Source: an uncultured Sphingomonadaceae bacterium (GTDB taxonomy: Bacteria; Pseudomonadota; Alphaproteobacteria; Sphingomonadales; Sphingomonadaceae). Taken from it: DNA of 46,207 bases. Positions 15,788 to 24,725 of the stretch are shown one piece after another. Made by a program: the position numbers and the translations under genes. Each line of letters opens with the position of its first letter. Position 1 is the stretch's first letter. Where the stretch lies: the NCBI GenBank assembly GCA_903871605.1, contig CAIQHF010000047.1, forward strand, positions 1 through 46,207. Direction: 5' to 3'. Under the pieces are notes generated by a model. The model saw nothing but the letters and a program-made list of their open reading frames with translations. It had not been told where the DNA came from and made no database searches.

Positions 15788-17443
15788 TCAGCTCGGCCCG
15801 CCCGCGCCGCCGCCGCTCAGCATGGGCTTGCCGTGCGGGCGCCCGGTCTCCGCGCTGCGCACCGTCTCGTCGTAGAAGGCGGCGACGTCGCGGTGGAGCA
15901 TGTGCAGCGCGTCGGGGTTGAGATAGGCCATGTGGCCCGACGGATAATAGCGGAACGCGACATTCTGCGCCTGCGCGGGATCGAGCCCCATATGCTTGAT
16001 GTCATATTCGGTGCCGAAGAACGGCGTCGCCATGTCGTAATAGCCGTTGAGCGACAGCAGGTGCAGATAGGGGTTGGTGCGCATCGCCGCGGACAGATCG
16101 ACCGCGACGTCGGGCGAGGTCTGCGCGCCGCGGCCATTGCCCGGTGCCTTGTGCTTGAAGTCCCAGTCGAAGCCGTCGAGCCCATAGGCCGAGACGCGGT
16201 ACGGCATGTCGGTCTTGTAGTGCAGCTCGCGCTGCACATAGTCCTGGAAGCTGGCGATGAAGGCGCCGCCGATCGCGGTGTCCGACGCGTCATATTCGGG
16301 GCGCTCGCCGGCTGCGTCCGCATCGACACCGGTGTAGCGGCTGTCATAGCGGCCGACGGTCAGCCGCTGGTCGCGCAGCAGCTCCTTCTCGAAGCGGCCG
16401 AGATCGATGCGCAGATTGGCGGCGAGGATATAGCTCGTCGACAGCCCGGTGAAGGCGGACATCTGCTGCGCGATCTGGTTGCGCGTCGCGGGATCGAGCG
16501 CGGAGCCCTGCGCGAGTGCGGCAGCATAGGGCCCGGCGGCGAACGCGCGCGCCTGCTCGACGAAGGTGGCGACGTCGGCGGGCGGGTTGGGCACCTTGTG
16601 GTGATACCAGGCGGTCGCCGCGAAGCTCGGCAGATAGTTGATATAGGTCTGGTCGAAGCCCGGCTGGCGGATTCCGTAGTTGAGGATCGACGACAGGATG
16701 ATCACGCCGTTGAGCGCCATGCCGCGTTCCTGCAGCATGTAGGAGAGCACGCCCGATCGCGTCGTGCCGTAGCTTTCGCCGAAGATGAATTTCGGCGACT
16801 GCCAGCGCGCGTTGCGCGTGACATAGCGCATGATCGCGCGCGAAAATCCGTCGGCATCCTGGTCGACGCCCCAGAAATCCTTGTCCTTCTTGTCGCCGAG
16901 CGCGCGCGAATAGCCGGTGCCGATCGCATCGACGAAGACGAGGTCGGACTTGTCGAGCAGCGTGTCGCGATTGGCGCCGAACGCATAGGGGGCGGGGCGG
17001 ATGGTCTCGGGATTGGCGGTCTGGACGCGTTCGGGCGCGAAGCTGCCCATGTGCAGCCACAGCGTCGAGGAGCCGGGGCCGCCATTGTAGAAGAAGGTCA
17101 CCGGGCGGTGGCTGTAATCCTTTACGCCATCGGCGGTGTAGGCGACGTAGAAGACCGAGGCGATCGGCTTGGCGTCGTCGTCGCGGATGGTGAGCGTGCC
17201 CGCGGTCGCGCTATATTTGATTGCGCCCGACTGGGTCTCGGCGACATGGTGCGTGACGACCGCCTGCTCGTCGACCGGCGCCTTGATCCAGCCGGCCTCG
17301 GCGGCATCCTCCTTGTCCTGCTGATGCGCCTTGGCGATGTCGGGCTTGTCGGATTTGGCGTCGGCGGGCTTGGCGGCGGCGAGGGCGGGGACGCTCAGCG
17401 TGACGGCGAGCGCGAGGAGAGGCAGGCGGAAGCGATGGCGCAT
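15788..17443 (-). CDS. Secreted S10-family serine carboxypeptidase-like protein
   Basis: A 551-aa exported alpha/beta hydrolase of the serine carboxypeptidase family. The signal peptide covers about residues 1-24 (A-L-A-A-A). The oxyanion loop N-G-G-P-G-S-S is at 120-126, the nucleophile Ser224 lies in F-G-E-S-Y-G, and the remaining triad members are probably Asp470 (N-G-Y-Y-D) and His504 (P-S-G-H-M). The ATG at 17443 has AGGA nine bases upstream. Family members remove C-terminal residues from peptides in acidic compartments; here it should act in the periplasm or outside the cell. It is followed upstream on the same strand by oligopeptidase B (139 bp gap) and across by aminopeptidase P, so this region is rich in peptide-degrading enzymes. 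The bacterial branch has little direct biochemistry, so exact specificity is open. Confidence 0.88.
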   Translation of the reverse strand: MRHRFRLPLLALAVTLSVPALAAAKPADAKSDKPDIAKAHQQDKEDAAEAGWIKAPVDEQAVVTHHVAETQSGAIKYSATAGTLTIRDDDAKPIASVFYVAYTADGVKDYSHRPVTFFYNGGPGSSTLWLHMGSFAPERVQTANPETIRPAPYAFGANRDTLLDKSDLVFVDAIGTGYSRALGDKKDKDFWGVDQDADGFSRAIMRYVTRNARWQSPKFIFGESYGTTRSGVLSYMLQERGMALNGVIILSSILNYGIRQPGFDQTYINYLPSFAATAWYHHKVPNPPADVATFVEQARAFAAGPYAAALAQGSALDPATRNQIAQQMSAFTGLSTSYILAANLRIDLGRFEKELLRDQRLTVGRYDSRYTGVDADAAGERPEYDASDTAIGGAFIASFQDYVQRELHYKTDMPYRVSAYGLDGFDWDFKHKAPGNGRGAQTSPDVAVDLSAAMRTNPYLHLLSLNGYYDMATPFFGTEYDIKHMGLDPAQAQNVAFRYYPSGHMAYLNPDALHMLHRDVAAFYDETVRSAETGRPHGKPMLSGGGAGGPS

Positions 17444-17582
17444 GGGGGATCCTGTCAAAATTACGCATACGCGGATCGGCCCCCCGGCCCCTGACCACGT
17501 CGCCGCAGTACAGCGGCTTCGCGGGCGCGGCGCAAGACCATAGATGCGATCGTCACCTTGTCCGTCCCCCGAGGGAGGATGG

Positions 17583-19652
17583 TCAGCCGCCGCCGAGCGC
17601 CTCGATCATGAACGCATAGGCCTCCGCCTTTTCGGTGATCGCCTCGTAACGGCCGGACTTGCCGCCATGGCCCGCGCCCATGTTGATCTTGAGCAGCAGC
17701 GGATTGGCGTCGGTCTTTTTCGCGCGCAACCGCGCCGCCCATTTGGCGGGCTCCCAATAGGTCACGCGCGGATCGTTGAGGCCCCCGGTGATCAGCATCG
17801 GCGGATAGGCCTGGGCGGTGACGTTGTCGTAGGGGCTGTAGCTCGCGATCAGGTCGAACGCCTGCGGGTCGGTGATCGGATTGCCCCATTCGGGCCACTC
17901 GCCCGGGGTGAGCGGCAGGCTCTCGTCCTGCATCGTGTTGAGCACGTCGACGAACGGCACGTCGGCGACCACCGCGCCCCACAGATCGGGATCGGTGTTG
18001 GCGACGACTCCCATCAGCTCGCCGCCCGCCGACCCGCCCTGGATCGCGATCCGGCCGGGCGCGGCGAATCCGGCGTCGATCAATCCCTTGGCGGCATCGG
18101 CGAAGTCATGAAACGTATTCCAGCGCTTCTCCGCCTTGCCGTCGAGATACCAGCCATAGCCGAGATCGTCGCCGCCGCGGATGTGCGCGATCGCGCAGGC
18201 CCAGCCGCGATCGAGCAGGCTGAGGCGGTCGGCCGAAAAGCCCGGCGGATAGGCATAGCCATAGGCGCCATAGGCATAGAGATAGAGCGGGCCGTGCCCG
18301 TTCTTCTCGAATCCCTTGCGGTACACCACCGAGACGGGGATGCGCCTGCCGTCGCGTGCGGGGAGCATCAGCCGCTCGGTGGCGTAGAGCGACGCATCAT
18401 AGCCCGACGGCACGTCGCGCACCTTGCGGATCGCCAGCGTCCGCGCATCGGGGTCGTAGTCATAGACGGTGTCGGGCGTCACCATCGAGGCATAGCCGAT
18501 GCGATAGTCGGGCGTGTCGAACTCGGGATTGGTGCCGAGCCCGGCGGTGTAGCTGGTCTCGGGAAAGGCGACGCGATGCTCCTCGCCGCGATAGGTGCGC
18601 AGCCGGATCTGGTCGAGCCCGTCGACGCGCTCCTCGATCACGAGGTGCCGCGCGAAGCTGGTCACGCCGCGCAGATAGACGCCGTCCGATCCCGCGATCA
18701 CCGTGGTCCAGTCGCCCGGGTTCGCCGGATCGGCCGAGGCGAGGCGGAAATTGACGTGATCGTCGTTGGTCAGCACCCACAATTTGCCGTGTGCGGAGTC
18801 GACGCTGTACTGGCGCCTGGCGCGGCGCGGCGAGACCAGCAGCGGCGCCGCGGCGAGATCGTCCGCGGGCAGCAGGCGAATCTCGCTGGTCTCGTGGTCG
18901 TTGGTGCCCAGGATGATCCATTGGCGGTCGTGCGTCTGGCCGAGATGGACGTTGAAGCCGATGTCGTCGGTTTCCTCGTACAGCGTCGCGTCCGCGGCGG
19001 GATCGTCGCCCAGCCGGTGGCCCCTCGCGCGGAACGTCCGCCAATTGTCGTTGACCTCGGCATAGGCGACGGCGTCCGATCCCGCGCCCCACACCACCGC
19101 GCCGTTGACGATCATGCTCACCGTCTCGATGTCCGCGCCGGTCGCCAGGTCGCGGATCCGCAGCGTGAAGCGCTCCGCCCCGCTCGCATCCGCGGACCAC
19201 GCCGCGAGCCGTCCGTCGGGGCTGACGGCGAGCGCGCCGAGCCTGAAATAGTCGTGGCCCTCGGCCTCCTTGGCCTCGTCGAGCACGACCGCGCCGCCGC
19301 CCGATCCATCGGCGCGGCGGCGCCACCAGCAGCGATATTGCGCGCCGGTCTCGAACGCCCACCAGTAGAGCCAGTCGCCGTCGCGGCGCGGCACGGAGGA
19401 ATCATCCTCCTTCATCCGCCCCTTCATCTCGGCGAAAAGCGTGTCGACCAGCGGCCGCACGGGCGCCATCGCCGCCTCGAAATAGGTGTTCTCCTCGGCG
19501 AGGTAGGAGAGCACCGCCGCGTCCTTGACCTCGGGGTAGCCGGCATCCTTGAGCCAGGCATAATCGTCGGTGACGCTTCTCCCGTGGCGTTCGTAGCGGT
19601 GCGCGATGCGCTCGGCATGGGGCGGCGCAGGGAGACGGGCGGGATCGATCAT
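17583..19652 (-). CDS. ptrB: Oligopeptidase B (S9A prolyl oligopeptidase family)
   Basis: A 689-aa cytoplasmic peptidase, close to the E. coli PtrB length. Residues up to about 400 form the beta-propeller that admits only short peptides. The C-terminal catalytic domain has G-G-S-A-G-G with nucleophile Ser541, Asp627 in G-L-N-D-P-R-V and His662 in G-A-G-H-G-G. The N-terminal signature (H-G-R-S-V-T-D-D-Y-A-W-L-K-D) is typical of this family. Oligopeptidase B cuts after Arg or Lys in peptides of up to about 30 residues. The start at 19652 gives the family N-terminus; the longer open frame upstream overlaps the receiver gene and is not used. It lies 58 bp after a lone receiver gene on the same strand and may share its transcript. 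Confidence 0.92.
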   Translation of the reverse strand: MIDPARLPAPPHAERIAHRYERHGRSVTDDYAWLKDAGYPEVKDAAVLSYLAEENTYFEAAMAPVRPLVDTLFAEMKGRMKEDDSSVPRRDGDWLYWWAFETGAQYRCWWRRRADGSGGGAVVLDEAKEAEGHDYFRLGALAVSPDGRLAAWSADASGAERFTLRIRDLATGADIETVSMIVNGAVVWGAGSDAVAYAEVNDNWRTFRARGHRLGDDPAADATLYEETDDIGFNVHLGQTHDRQWIILGTNDHETSEIRLLPADDLAAAPLLVSPRRARRQYSVDSAHGKLWVLTNDDHVNFRLASADPANPGDWTTVIAGSDGVYLRGVTSFARHLVIEERVDGLDQIRLRTYRGEEHRVAFPETSYTAGLGTNPEFDTPDYRIGYASMVTPDTVYDYDPDARTLAIRKVRDVPSGYDASLYATERLMLPARDGRRIPVSVVYRKGFEKNGHGPLYLYAYGAYGYAYPPGFSADRLSLLDRGWACAIAHIRGGDDLGYGWYLDGKAEKRWNTFHDFADAAKGLIDAGFAAPGRIAIQGGSAGGELMGVVANTDPDLWGAVVADVPFVDVLNTMQDESLPLTPGEWPEWGNPITDPQAFDLIASYSPYDNVTAQAYPPMLITGGLNDPRVTYWEPAKWAARLRAKKTDANPLLLKINMGAGHGGKSGRYEAITEKAEAYAFMIEALGGG

Positions 19653-19710
19653 GCGGCGCGTTGTGGGGAGCGCTCGCGGCTGAGGCAAGCATTGATGCCG
19701 CGCCGGTGCT

Positions 19711-20163
19711 TCAGCTGGCCGCGGGGGGCGCCGATGGATCGAGCACCACGCGTGCGCGGGGCGCGCTCGTCGGCCTCCGCGCGGTCTTGCGGAGCAGCGC
19801 GAGGAAGGCGGGTGCCGCCGAGATGATCTTGGCCTTGTCGAAACAGGCGTCGGCGCCGCGCGCCAGCGCCTCGGTCGCCGCGTCGCTGCCCTCCTTGGTG
19901 GTCGACGACACGACGACGACCGGGCAATGCGCGCGGGTGCCCAGCTCGTCGAGAAAGGCGAGGCCGCCAATGCCCGGCATCATCAGATCGAGCGTGACGA
20001 CATTGGGGCGCGTGCTCGCCATCAGCAGCCGCGCCGTAGCGACGTCGGATGCGATGCCGACCACGCTGCACCCCGGCTGGCCAGAGAGGATCTGCTCGAT
20101 CATAGCGCGGATCGTTAGCGAATCGTCGATCACGAGAACCCTGAGATCGTCTCGCCGGGCCAT
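19711..20163 (-). CDS. Stand-alone receiver protein (CheB/CheY-like)
   Basis: A 150-aa receiver-only protein. Acidic residues D13-D14 (V-I-D-D-S-L-T-I-R), phosphorylated Asp59 in T-L-D-L-M-M-P, the S-S-T switch region near 86-88 and Lys110 in C-F-D-K-A are all present, so it should be phosphorylatable. The I-D-D-S and G-A-D-x-x-x-D-K-A sequences are those of CheB receivers, but no methylesterase domain follows, only a short Pro/Ala/Arg tail. The ATG at 20163 with GAGG upstream is preferred to a GTG at 20190. No chemotaxis genes are near. It sits upstream of ptrB, 58 bp away. The partner kinase is unknown. Confidence 0.88.
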   Translation of the reverse strand: MARRDDLRVLVIDDSLTIRAMIEQILSGQPGCSVVGIASDVATARLLMASTRPNVVTLDLMMPGIGGLAFLDELGTRAHCPVVVVSSTTKEGSDAATEALARGADACFDKAKIISAAPAFLALLRKTARRPTSAPRARVVLDPSAPPAAS

Positions 20164-20335
20164 TCCATCCTCATCTAACGCGTGTCGCACGCCCGCTTGG
20201 AACGTCCGGCCTCGGCGAGGCTAGGCGAAATCGATCGGCAAACATAGCGCGGAGGGGTCGTGTCGGGCGGATGTCGTGACGCGCGCTCCGATCGCTGCTC
20301 TTTGCGCGCGGGCGCAACGCGCCTATCTAGACGGG

Positions 20336-22132
20336 ATGTCGACCTATGCAGACCGTCTCGCCGCGCTTCGCGACGAACTCGCCCGCCGCCGCCTCGACGG
20401 CTTCGTCGTCCCGCTCACCGACGAGCATATGAGCGAATATGTCGGCGCCTATGCGCAGCGGCTCGCCTGGCTAACCGGGTTCGAGGGATCGGCGGGGAGT
20501 GCCGTCGTGCTGTCCGGCGAGGCCGCGATCTTCGTCGACGGACGCTATACGCTGCAGGTGCGCGAACAGGTTTCGGCCGATCAATGGAGCTACCAGTCGC
20601 TTCCCGACACATCGATCGCCGCGTGGCTCAAGGTGCATGCGCCGCAGGGCGGGCGGATCGGCTATGATCCCTGGCTGCACACCAGGGGCTGGGTGACGGC
20701 CGCCGCCAAGGCGCTCGCCGCGCGCGGCGCCGAGCTGGTCGCGGTCGAGACCAACCCGATCGATGCGGTGTGGATCGACCAGCCGCAGCCGTCGGACGCG
20801 CGGCTGGTGGTCCAGTCCGACGCGCTGGCCGGCCGATCGGCGGCGGCGAAGCGGCAGGACATCGCCGACTGGCTGACCGGCGAGCGCGCCGATGCGGTCG
20901 TGCTGTCCGCGCTCGATTCGATCGCCTGGGCGTTCAACGTGCGCGGGCAGGATGTCAGCCGCACCCCGGTCGCGCTGGCATATGCGCTGGTCCGCGCCGA
21001 TGCGACCGCCGACCTGTTCGTCGATCCCGGCAAGATCGACGAGGCCGTCGCCGCGCATCTCGGCAATGCGGTGCGGCTGCAGCCGCGCGCGGCGTTTGCC
21101 GGCGCGCTGGAGGGGCTGGCCGGGCAGACGGTGATGGTCGATCCCGATCGCGCGGTGGCGGCGATCTTCGAGCGCCTGGCGCAGGCGGATGCCAGCATCG
21201 TCGAGGCGCGCGATCCCGTCGTGCTGCCCAAGGCGATCAAGAACGAGGCGGAGATTGCGGGCACCACCGCCGCGCACGTCCGCGACGGCGCCGCGGTCAC
21301 GCGCTTCCTGCATTGGGTCGATACCGTCGCCGCCGCGGGCGGACAGGACGAACTCACCGCCGCCGTCCAGCTCGAGGCATTCCGCGCGGAGACCGGCGCG
21401 CTCAAGGATCTGTCGTTCGACACGATCTCGGGATCGGGGCCCAACGGCGCGGTCGTCCACTACCGCGTCTCGGAGAAGACGGTGCGGCCGATCGAGCCGG
21501 GCACGCTCTATCTGGTCGATTCGGGCGGCCAATATGTCGACGGCACCACCGACATCACGCGCACCGTGGCGATCGGCGCACCCACGCCCGAGATGAAGGA
21601 CCGCTTCACGCGCGTGCTCAAGGGGCATGTAGCGCTCGCTCGCGCGGTCTTCCCGCAGGGCACGCGCGGCGGGCAACTCGATACGCTCGCGCGGCAATTC
21701 CTGTGGGAGGCCGGGCTCGATTACGCGCATGGCACGGGTCATGGCGTCGGCGCTTATCTGGGGGTCCACGAAGGGCCGCAGCGCATCGCCTCGCCCGCGG
21801 GCGGGCAGAGCGGCGGGGACGAGCCGCTGCGCCCCGGCATGATCCTGTCCAACGAGCCGGGCTATTACAAGACCGGCGCCTACGGCATCCGGATCGAAAA
21901 TCTGGTGCTGGTGGTGCCGCACGAGGTGGCGGGCGCGGAAAAACCGCTGATGTGCTTCCACACGCTGACGCTGGCGCCGATCGACCGCCGCCTGATCGAC
22001 CTTGCGCTGCTCTCGGCCGAGGAGCGACGCTGGCTCGACGCCTATCATGCGCGCGTTGCCGCCGAGATCGGGCCGCTCGTCCCCGCCGAGGTGCGCGAAT
22101 GGTTGGCGCAGACGACCGCGCCGCTCGCCTAG
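20336..22132 (+). CDS. Xaa-Pro aminopeptidase (M24B, aminopeptidase P)
   Basis: A 598-aa metallopeptidase of the long three-domain aminopeptidase P type. Two creatinase-like N-terminal domains cover about residues 1-300, with R-L-A-W-L-T-G-F-x-G-S-A-G near 43-55 and D-G-R-Y near 66. The pita-bread catalytic domain follows, with the dinuclear metal ligands Asp395, Asp406, His469, Glu507 and Glu521, all intact. It removes an N-terminal residue when the second residue is Pro, in the cytoplasm, using Mn2+ or a similar ion. The ATG at 20336 is chosen because M-S-T-Y-A-D-R-L-A-A-L-R is the usual N-terminus. It is divergent from the receiver/ptrB pair with 172 bp between. Its stop codon overlaps the stop of a small gene on the other strand. 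Confidence 0.93.
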   Translation: MSTYADRLAALRDELARRRLDGFVVPLTDEHMSEYVGAYAQRLAWLTGFEGSAGSAVVLSGEAAIFVDGRYTLQVREQVSADQWSYQSLPDTSIAAWLKVHAPQGGRIGYDPWLHTRGWVTAAAKALAARGAELVAVETNPIDAVWIDQPQPSDARLVVQSDALAGRSAAAKRQDIADWLTGERADAVVLSALDSIAWAFNVRGQDVSRTPVALAYALVRADATADLFVDPGKIDEAVAAHLGNAVRLQPRAAFAGALEGLAGQTVMVDPDRAVAAIFERLAQADASIVEARDPVVLPKAIKNEAEIAGTTAAHVRDGAAVTRFLHWVDTVAAAGGQDELTAAVQLEAFRAETGALKDLSFDTISGSGPNGAVVHYRVSEKTVRPIEPGTLYLVDSGGQYVDGTTDITRTVAIGAPTPEMKDRFTRVLKGHVALARAVFPQGTRGGQLDTLARQFLWEAGLDYAHGTGHGVGAYLGVHEGPQRIASPAGGQSGGDEPLRPGMILSNEPGYYKTGAYGIRIENLVLVVPHEVAGAEKPLMCFHTLTLAPIDRRLIDLALLSAEERRWLDAYHARVAAEIGPLVPAEVREWLAQTTAPLA

Positions 22133-22287
22133 CGCGAGTCGTCGTCGGGCGCTTCGGGCTCGGCGGGTGGGGGCGAAGGCGGGGGCGATGGCGGCGATTG
22201 GGGCGCGCGCGTCTGCGCCTTGCGCCGGTGGAGGTTCTGCCGCAGCGCCTCGGCAAGCCGCTTCTCGCGTTCGGTCCTGGCGTCCAT
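22129..22287 (-). CDS. Small conserved-looking protein, 52 aa, basic helix plus Pro/Ser-rich acidic tail
   Basis: An ATG at 22287 opens a frame of 52 codons ending TAG at 22129-22131, too short for usual ORF cut-offs. Residues 1-26 are strongly charged and helical (M-D-A-R-T-E-R-E-K-R-L-A-E-A-L-R-Q-N-L), then R-R-K-A-Q. Residues 28-45 are Pro/Ser repeats and the end is acidic (E-A-P-D-D-D). I recall similar short proteins, with the L-A-x-A-L-R-x-N-L-x-R-R-K-A-Q core, in other alphaproteobacteria, but that memory is not a search. Its 3' end overlaps the aminopeptidase P stop by 4 bp, and it lies next to tRNA-Thr. Function unknown; no Shine-Dalgarno sequence is obvious. Confidence 0.6.
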   Translation of the reverse strand: MDARTEREKRLAEALRQNLHRRKAQTRAPQSPPSPPPSPPPAEPEAPDDDSR

Positions 22288-22399
22288 CGCGATCGACTAG
22301 GCGGTCGGCCCCCGCCTCCGCAACCCGCCTTGACGGCACCGCGCGCATTCTCCATAGGCGCCACTCGCCGTCCGGCCTGCCGGGCGGGACGCGGGCCGT

Positions 22400-22474
<75 letters not shown>

Positions 22475-22520
22475 GCCCGTCGGCAACCGACAGGCTCCCC
22501 CGCGACACGCCCCCGATGAT

Positions 22521-23513
22521 CTAGAGCCAGGTGCGCGTGTCGGGCCAGTGCATCGGGTAGTGATTGACATAATGGGCGAGCCGGGGCCGGTCGTGGCGAT
22601 TGGGGCTGGCGCCGTGCGGGATCTCGTGGCGCCAGATGATCAGATCGCCGGCCCCGCCCGGCACCGTCACCGCGTCGGGTGAAAGATCGACCGTGCGGGG
22701 ATCGGCGCCGTCCAGCGCGGCGAGCCAGCCCTCCGCCAGCCGATGATGGAATCCCGCCACGACGCGCAACGCTCCCTGATCGGCGTCGGTGTCGGTCAGA
22801 TAGAGGATCGCCTGCGTCTCGAACGGGATCGGCGGCGTCAGGCTGGCGTCCCAGTGCAGATGCGGGCCGGGGAAGCGGAAGTCGGCGCGTTCCGGCGGGT
22901 TGAAGCTCAGCCGGTCGGTCGAGACGATCAGGTCGGCATGGCCGTAGAGCTCTCCGAAACCGCGCGCGACCCGCACCGCCCGGCGCGGCACGTCCATCGA
23001 TGCGTGCTGGAAATGCTGGACCATGATGCCGTTGGTCCGCGATCCGTACCAGCTGTCGGGATCGTCTGGCGACGCGCCGAGCAGATCCCAGAGATGCGCC
23101 GCGATCGCCGCGGCCTCGTCGCGCGCGATCGCCTGCCTAAGGACGACGACGCCGTCACGCTCCCAGGTCGCGCGCTCGGCCGCGGTGAACACCGGCGGAT
23201 GCGCCATCACCGCGGCCTGCCGCGCGGTCTCGGCCGGCGGCGGCGGCGCCGAATCGTGCCACGCCGCATAGCGCGCGATCCGGTCGCGATCGGGCGGGCC
23301 TGCGGTCGCGGCGATCCAGCCGAGAAACGCATCGAAATCGGGGCGCGCCGACGCCAGGTGGCGCAGGGTCTGCTCGAGCCCCAGCCCGAGCGTATCGAGC
23401 AGCACGCGCGTCGGGACGGCGACCGCGCGATCGAACGGCGCACGCAGCGTATGGCGCGCCCAGAGTTCGCGCAGTCCGGCAACACGGCCCAGATCGGCGA
23501 TCGGCGCGCGCAT
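22521..23513 (-). CDS. Phytanoyl-CoA dioxygenase (PhyH) family protein
   Basis: A 330-aa Fe(II)/2-oxoglutarate-dependent oxygenase. The iron ligands are His220 and Asp222 in H-L-H-W-D and probably His300 in I-P-H-G-A-S-P-N, followed by the 2-oxoglutarate-binding Arg in D-R-P-R-L. The oxygenase domain starts near residue 105 (F-T-A-A-E-R-A-T-W-E-R-D-G). The first 100 residues are a helical extension not typical of the core family. Members hydroxylate lipids, antibiotics or small metabolites; substrate cannot be told here. The start at 23513 is one of several possible and its ribosome-binding site is weak. It is alone between tRNA-Thr and a PAP2 phosphatase gene on the same strand. Confidence 0.85.
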   Translation of the reverse strand: MRAPIADLGRVAGLRELWARHTLRAPFDRAVAVPTRVLLDTLGLGLEQTLRHLASARPDFDAFLGWIAATAGPPDRDRIARYAAWHDSAPPPPAETARQAAVMAHPPVFTAAERATWERDGVVVLRQAIARDEAAAIAAHLWDLLGASPDDPDSWYGSRTNGIMVQHFQHASMDVPRRAVRVARGFGELYGHADLIVSTDRLSFNPPERADFRFPGPHLHWDASLTPPIPFETQAILYLTDTDADQGALRVVAGFHHRLAEGWLAALDGADPRTVDLSPDAVTVPGGAGDLIIWRHEIPHGASPNRHDRPRLAHYVNHYPMHWPDTRTWL

Positions 23514-23651
23514 CGCCCGGATAGCAGCGCAGCGTCGTGCCGCGGTCAAGATCGATCGTCGCGACGCGGCGATGGCGGCGCACGCGATCCGCGGGTCTTC
23601 CGCGTGTCGGCCGCGCGCGCCGGCGTCCGGTCGCCGGCCGCGACCGGCGGC

Positions 23652-24575
23652 TCAGGCGCGGGCCATGACGCCACTGCGCATCTCGACCGCGGCAATCTCG
23701 GTGAGCGTGGTCAGCACCAGCGCGATCGCCGCGATCAGCGCGCCGCCCAGCATGTCGGCGAGGTAGTGCGTCCCCTCGACCGGCGTCGACAGCAGCATCG
23801 CGCAGTTGAGCGCGACCAGCGGCAGCCGCAGCACGCGCGTCCGCCACGCCGCGGCGATGTAGAGCAGCGCGCTGGTGGTGTGGAAGCTCGGCGTGCAGAC
23901 GATACCGTGGAGCGCACCGATATCGACGACGCGCAACGCATGGTCGCGTAGTTGCGGCAGCAGCTGCGCCTGGAACAGCGCGCTGGTCGGCATATAGGGG
24001 ATGGCGCCGTGCCACAGGAAGGCGAGCGGGCCGACCGCGGGCACGCGCGGGAACCAGATCAGCGTCAACAGCGCGCCCAGCCAGAAGGAGAGGATCAGCC
24101 GTCGCGCGCCGGGCTTGTGATCGATCCAGGCGAAATAGCCGAGCAATATCGCCGGCGAGACGAAGATGCCCGCATAGGCGAGGCGGCCGAGCCGCTGGAG
24201 GATCGGATGCGTCGCGACGATCTCGTACCAGCTGACCCAGTCGAAATGGAAGAAATGGTCGATCCGCTCGAGCGAGGGGTCGACGAAGCCGCTGGTCACC
24301 GCCGCCACCGGATAGCTCACCACCGCGCCAAGCAGGCTGACCAGCGCGAAGGCGCCGACATATTCGGCCGCATCGCGCGTGACGCGCTGCCCGCGCGTTT
24401 CGGGGTTGCGGAGGCGGTAGCGGACCGCGACCAGCGCGATCCCGGCGAAGACCAGCGCGGATCCCGCCGCACCGAGTTCGATCGTTTCGTGAGCGTGAAA
24501 CAACATGAGGCTTGTCGCCAGAACGCTGAAACACAAGCAAGCGGCCAGCCAGCGGCCCGGAATTGTCGACACCAT
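23652..24575 (-). CDS. PAP2-family membrane phosphatase/phosphotransferase
   Basis: A 307-aa integral membrane protein with about six to seven hydrophobic helices. The C-terminal part has the PAP2 active-site motifs T-P-S-F-H-T-T-S-A (phosphatase motif 2, with its His as acid) and S-T-P-V-E-G-T-H-Y-L-A-D-M-L-G-G (motif 3, with nucleophile His and Asp). The W-F-P-R-V-P-A-V-G-P segment before them resembles the Aur1/inositolphosphotransferase branch, which acts on sphingolipid- or inositol-type lipids, a suggestive fit for a sphingomonad. Substrate remains inferred. The ATG at 24575 starts before the first helix. It is divergent from the small membrane protein gene at 24726. Confidence 0.87.
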   Translation of the reverse strand: MVSTIPGRWLAACLCFSVLATSLMLFHAHETIELGAAGSALVFAGIALVAVRYRLRNPETRGQRVTRDAAEYVGAFALVSLLGAVVSYPVAAVTSGFVDPSLERIDHFFHFDWVSWYEIVATHPILQRLGRLAYAGIFVSPAILLGYFAWIDHKPGARRLILSFWLGALLTLIWFPRVPAVGPLAFLWHGAIPYMPTSALFQAQLLPQLRDHALRVVDIGALHGIVCTPSFHTTSALLYIAAAWRTRVLRLPLVALNCAMLLSTPVEGTHYLADMLGGALIAAIALVLTTLTEIAAVEMRSGVMARA

Positions 24576-24725
24576 GAGCGCCGGTAACAGGTCAATCTCC
24601 GCGGGTCAGCAACACTAATGTCACATTCGTCGCAAACCGGGCAGGCTTGGTGGCGCCGCTTCGCTTTTGCGACCGACCGACGTAGGAGCGACACACCGAT
24701 GGCAAGCGAGCGGGGAGGGCCGACG

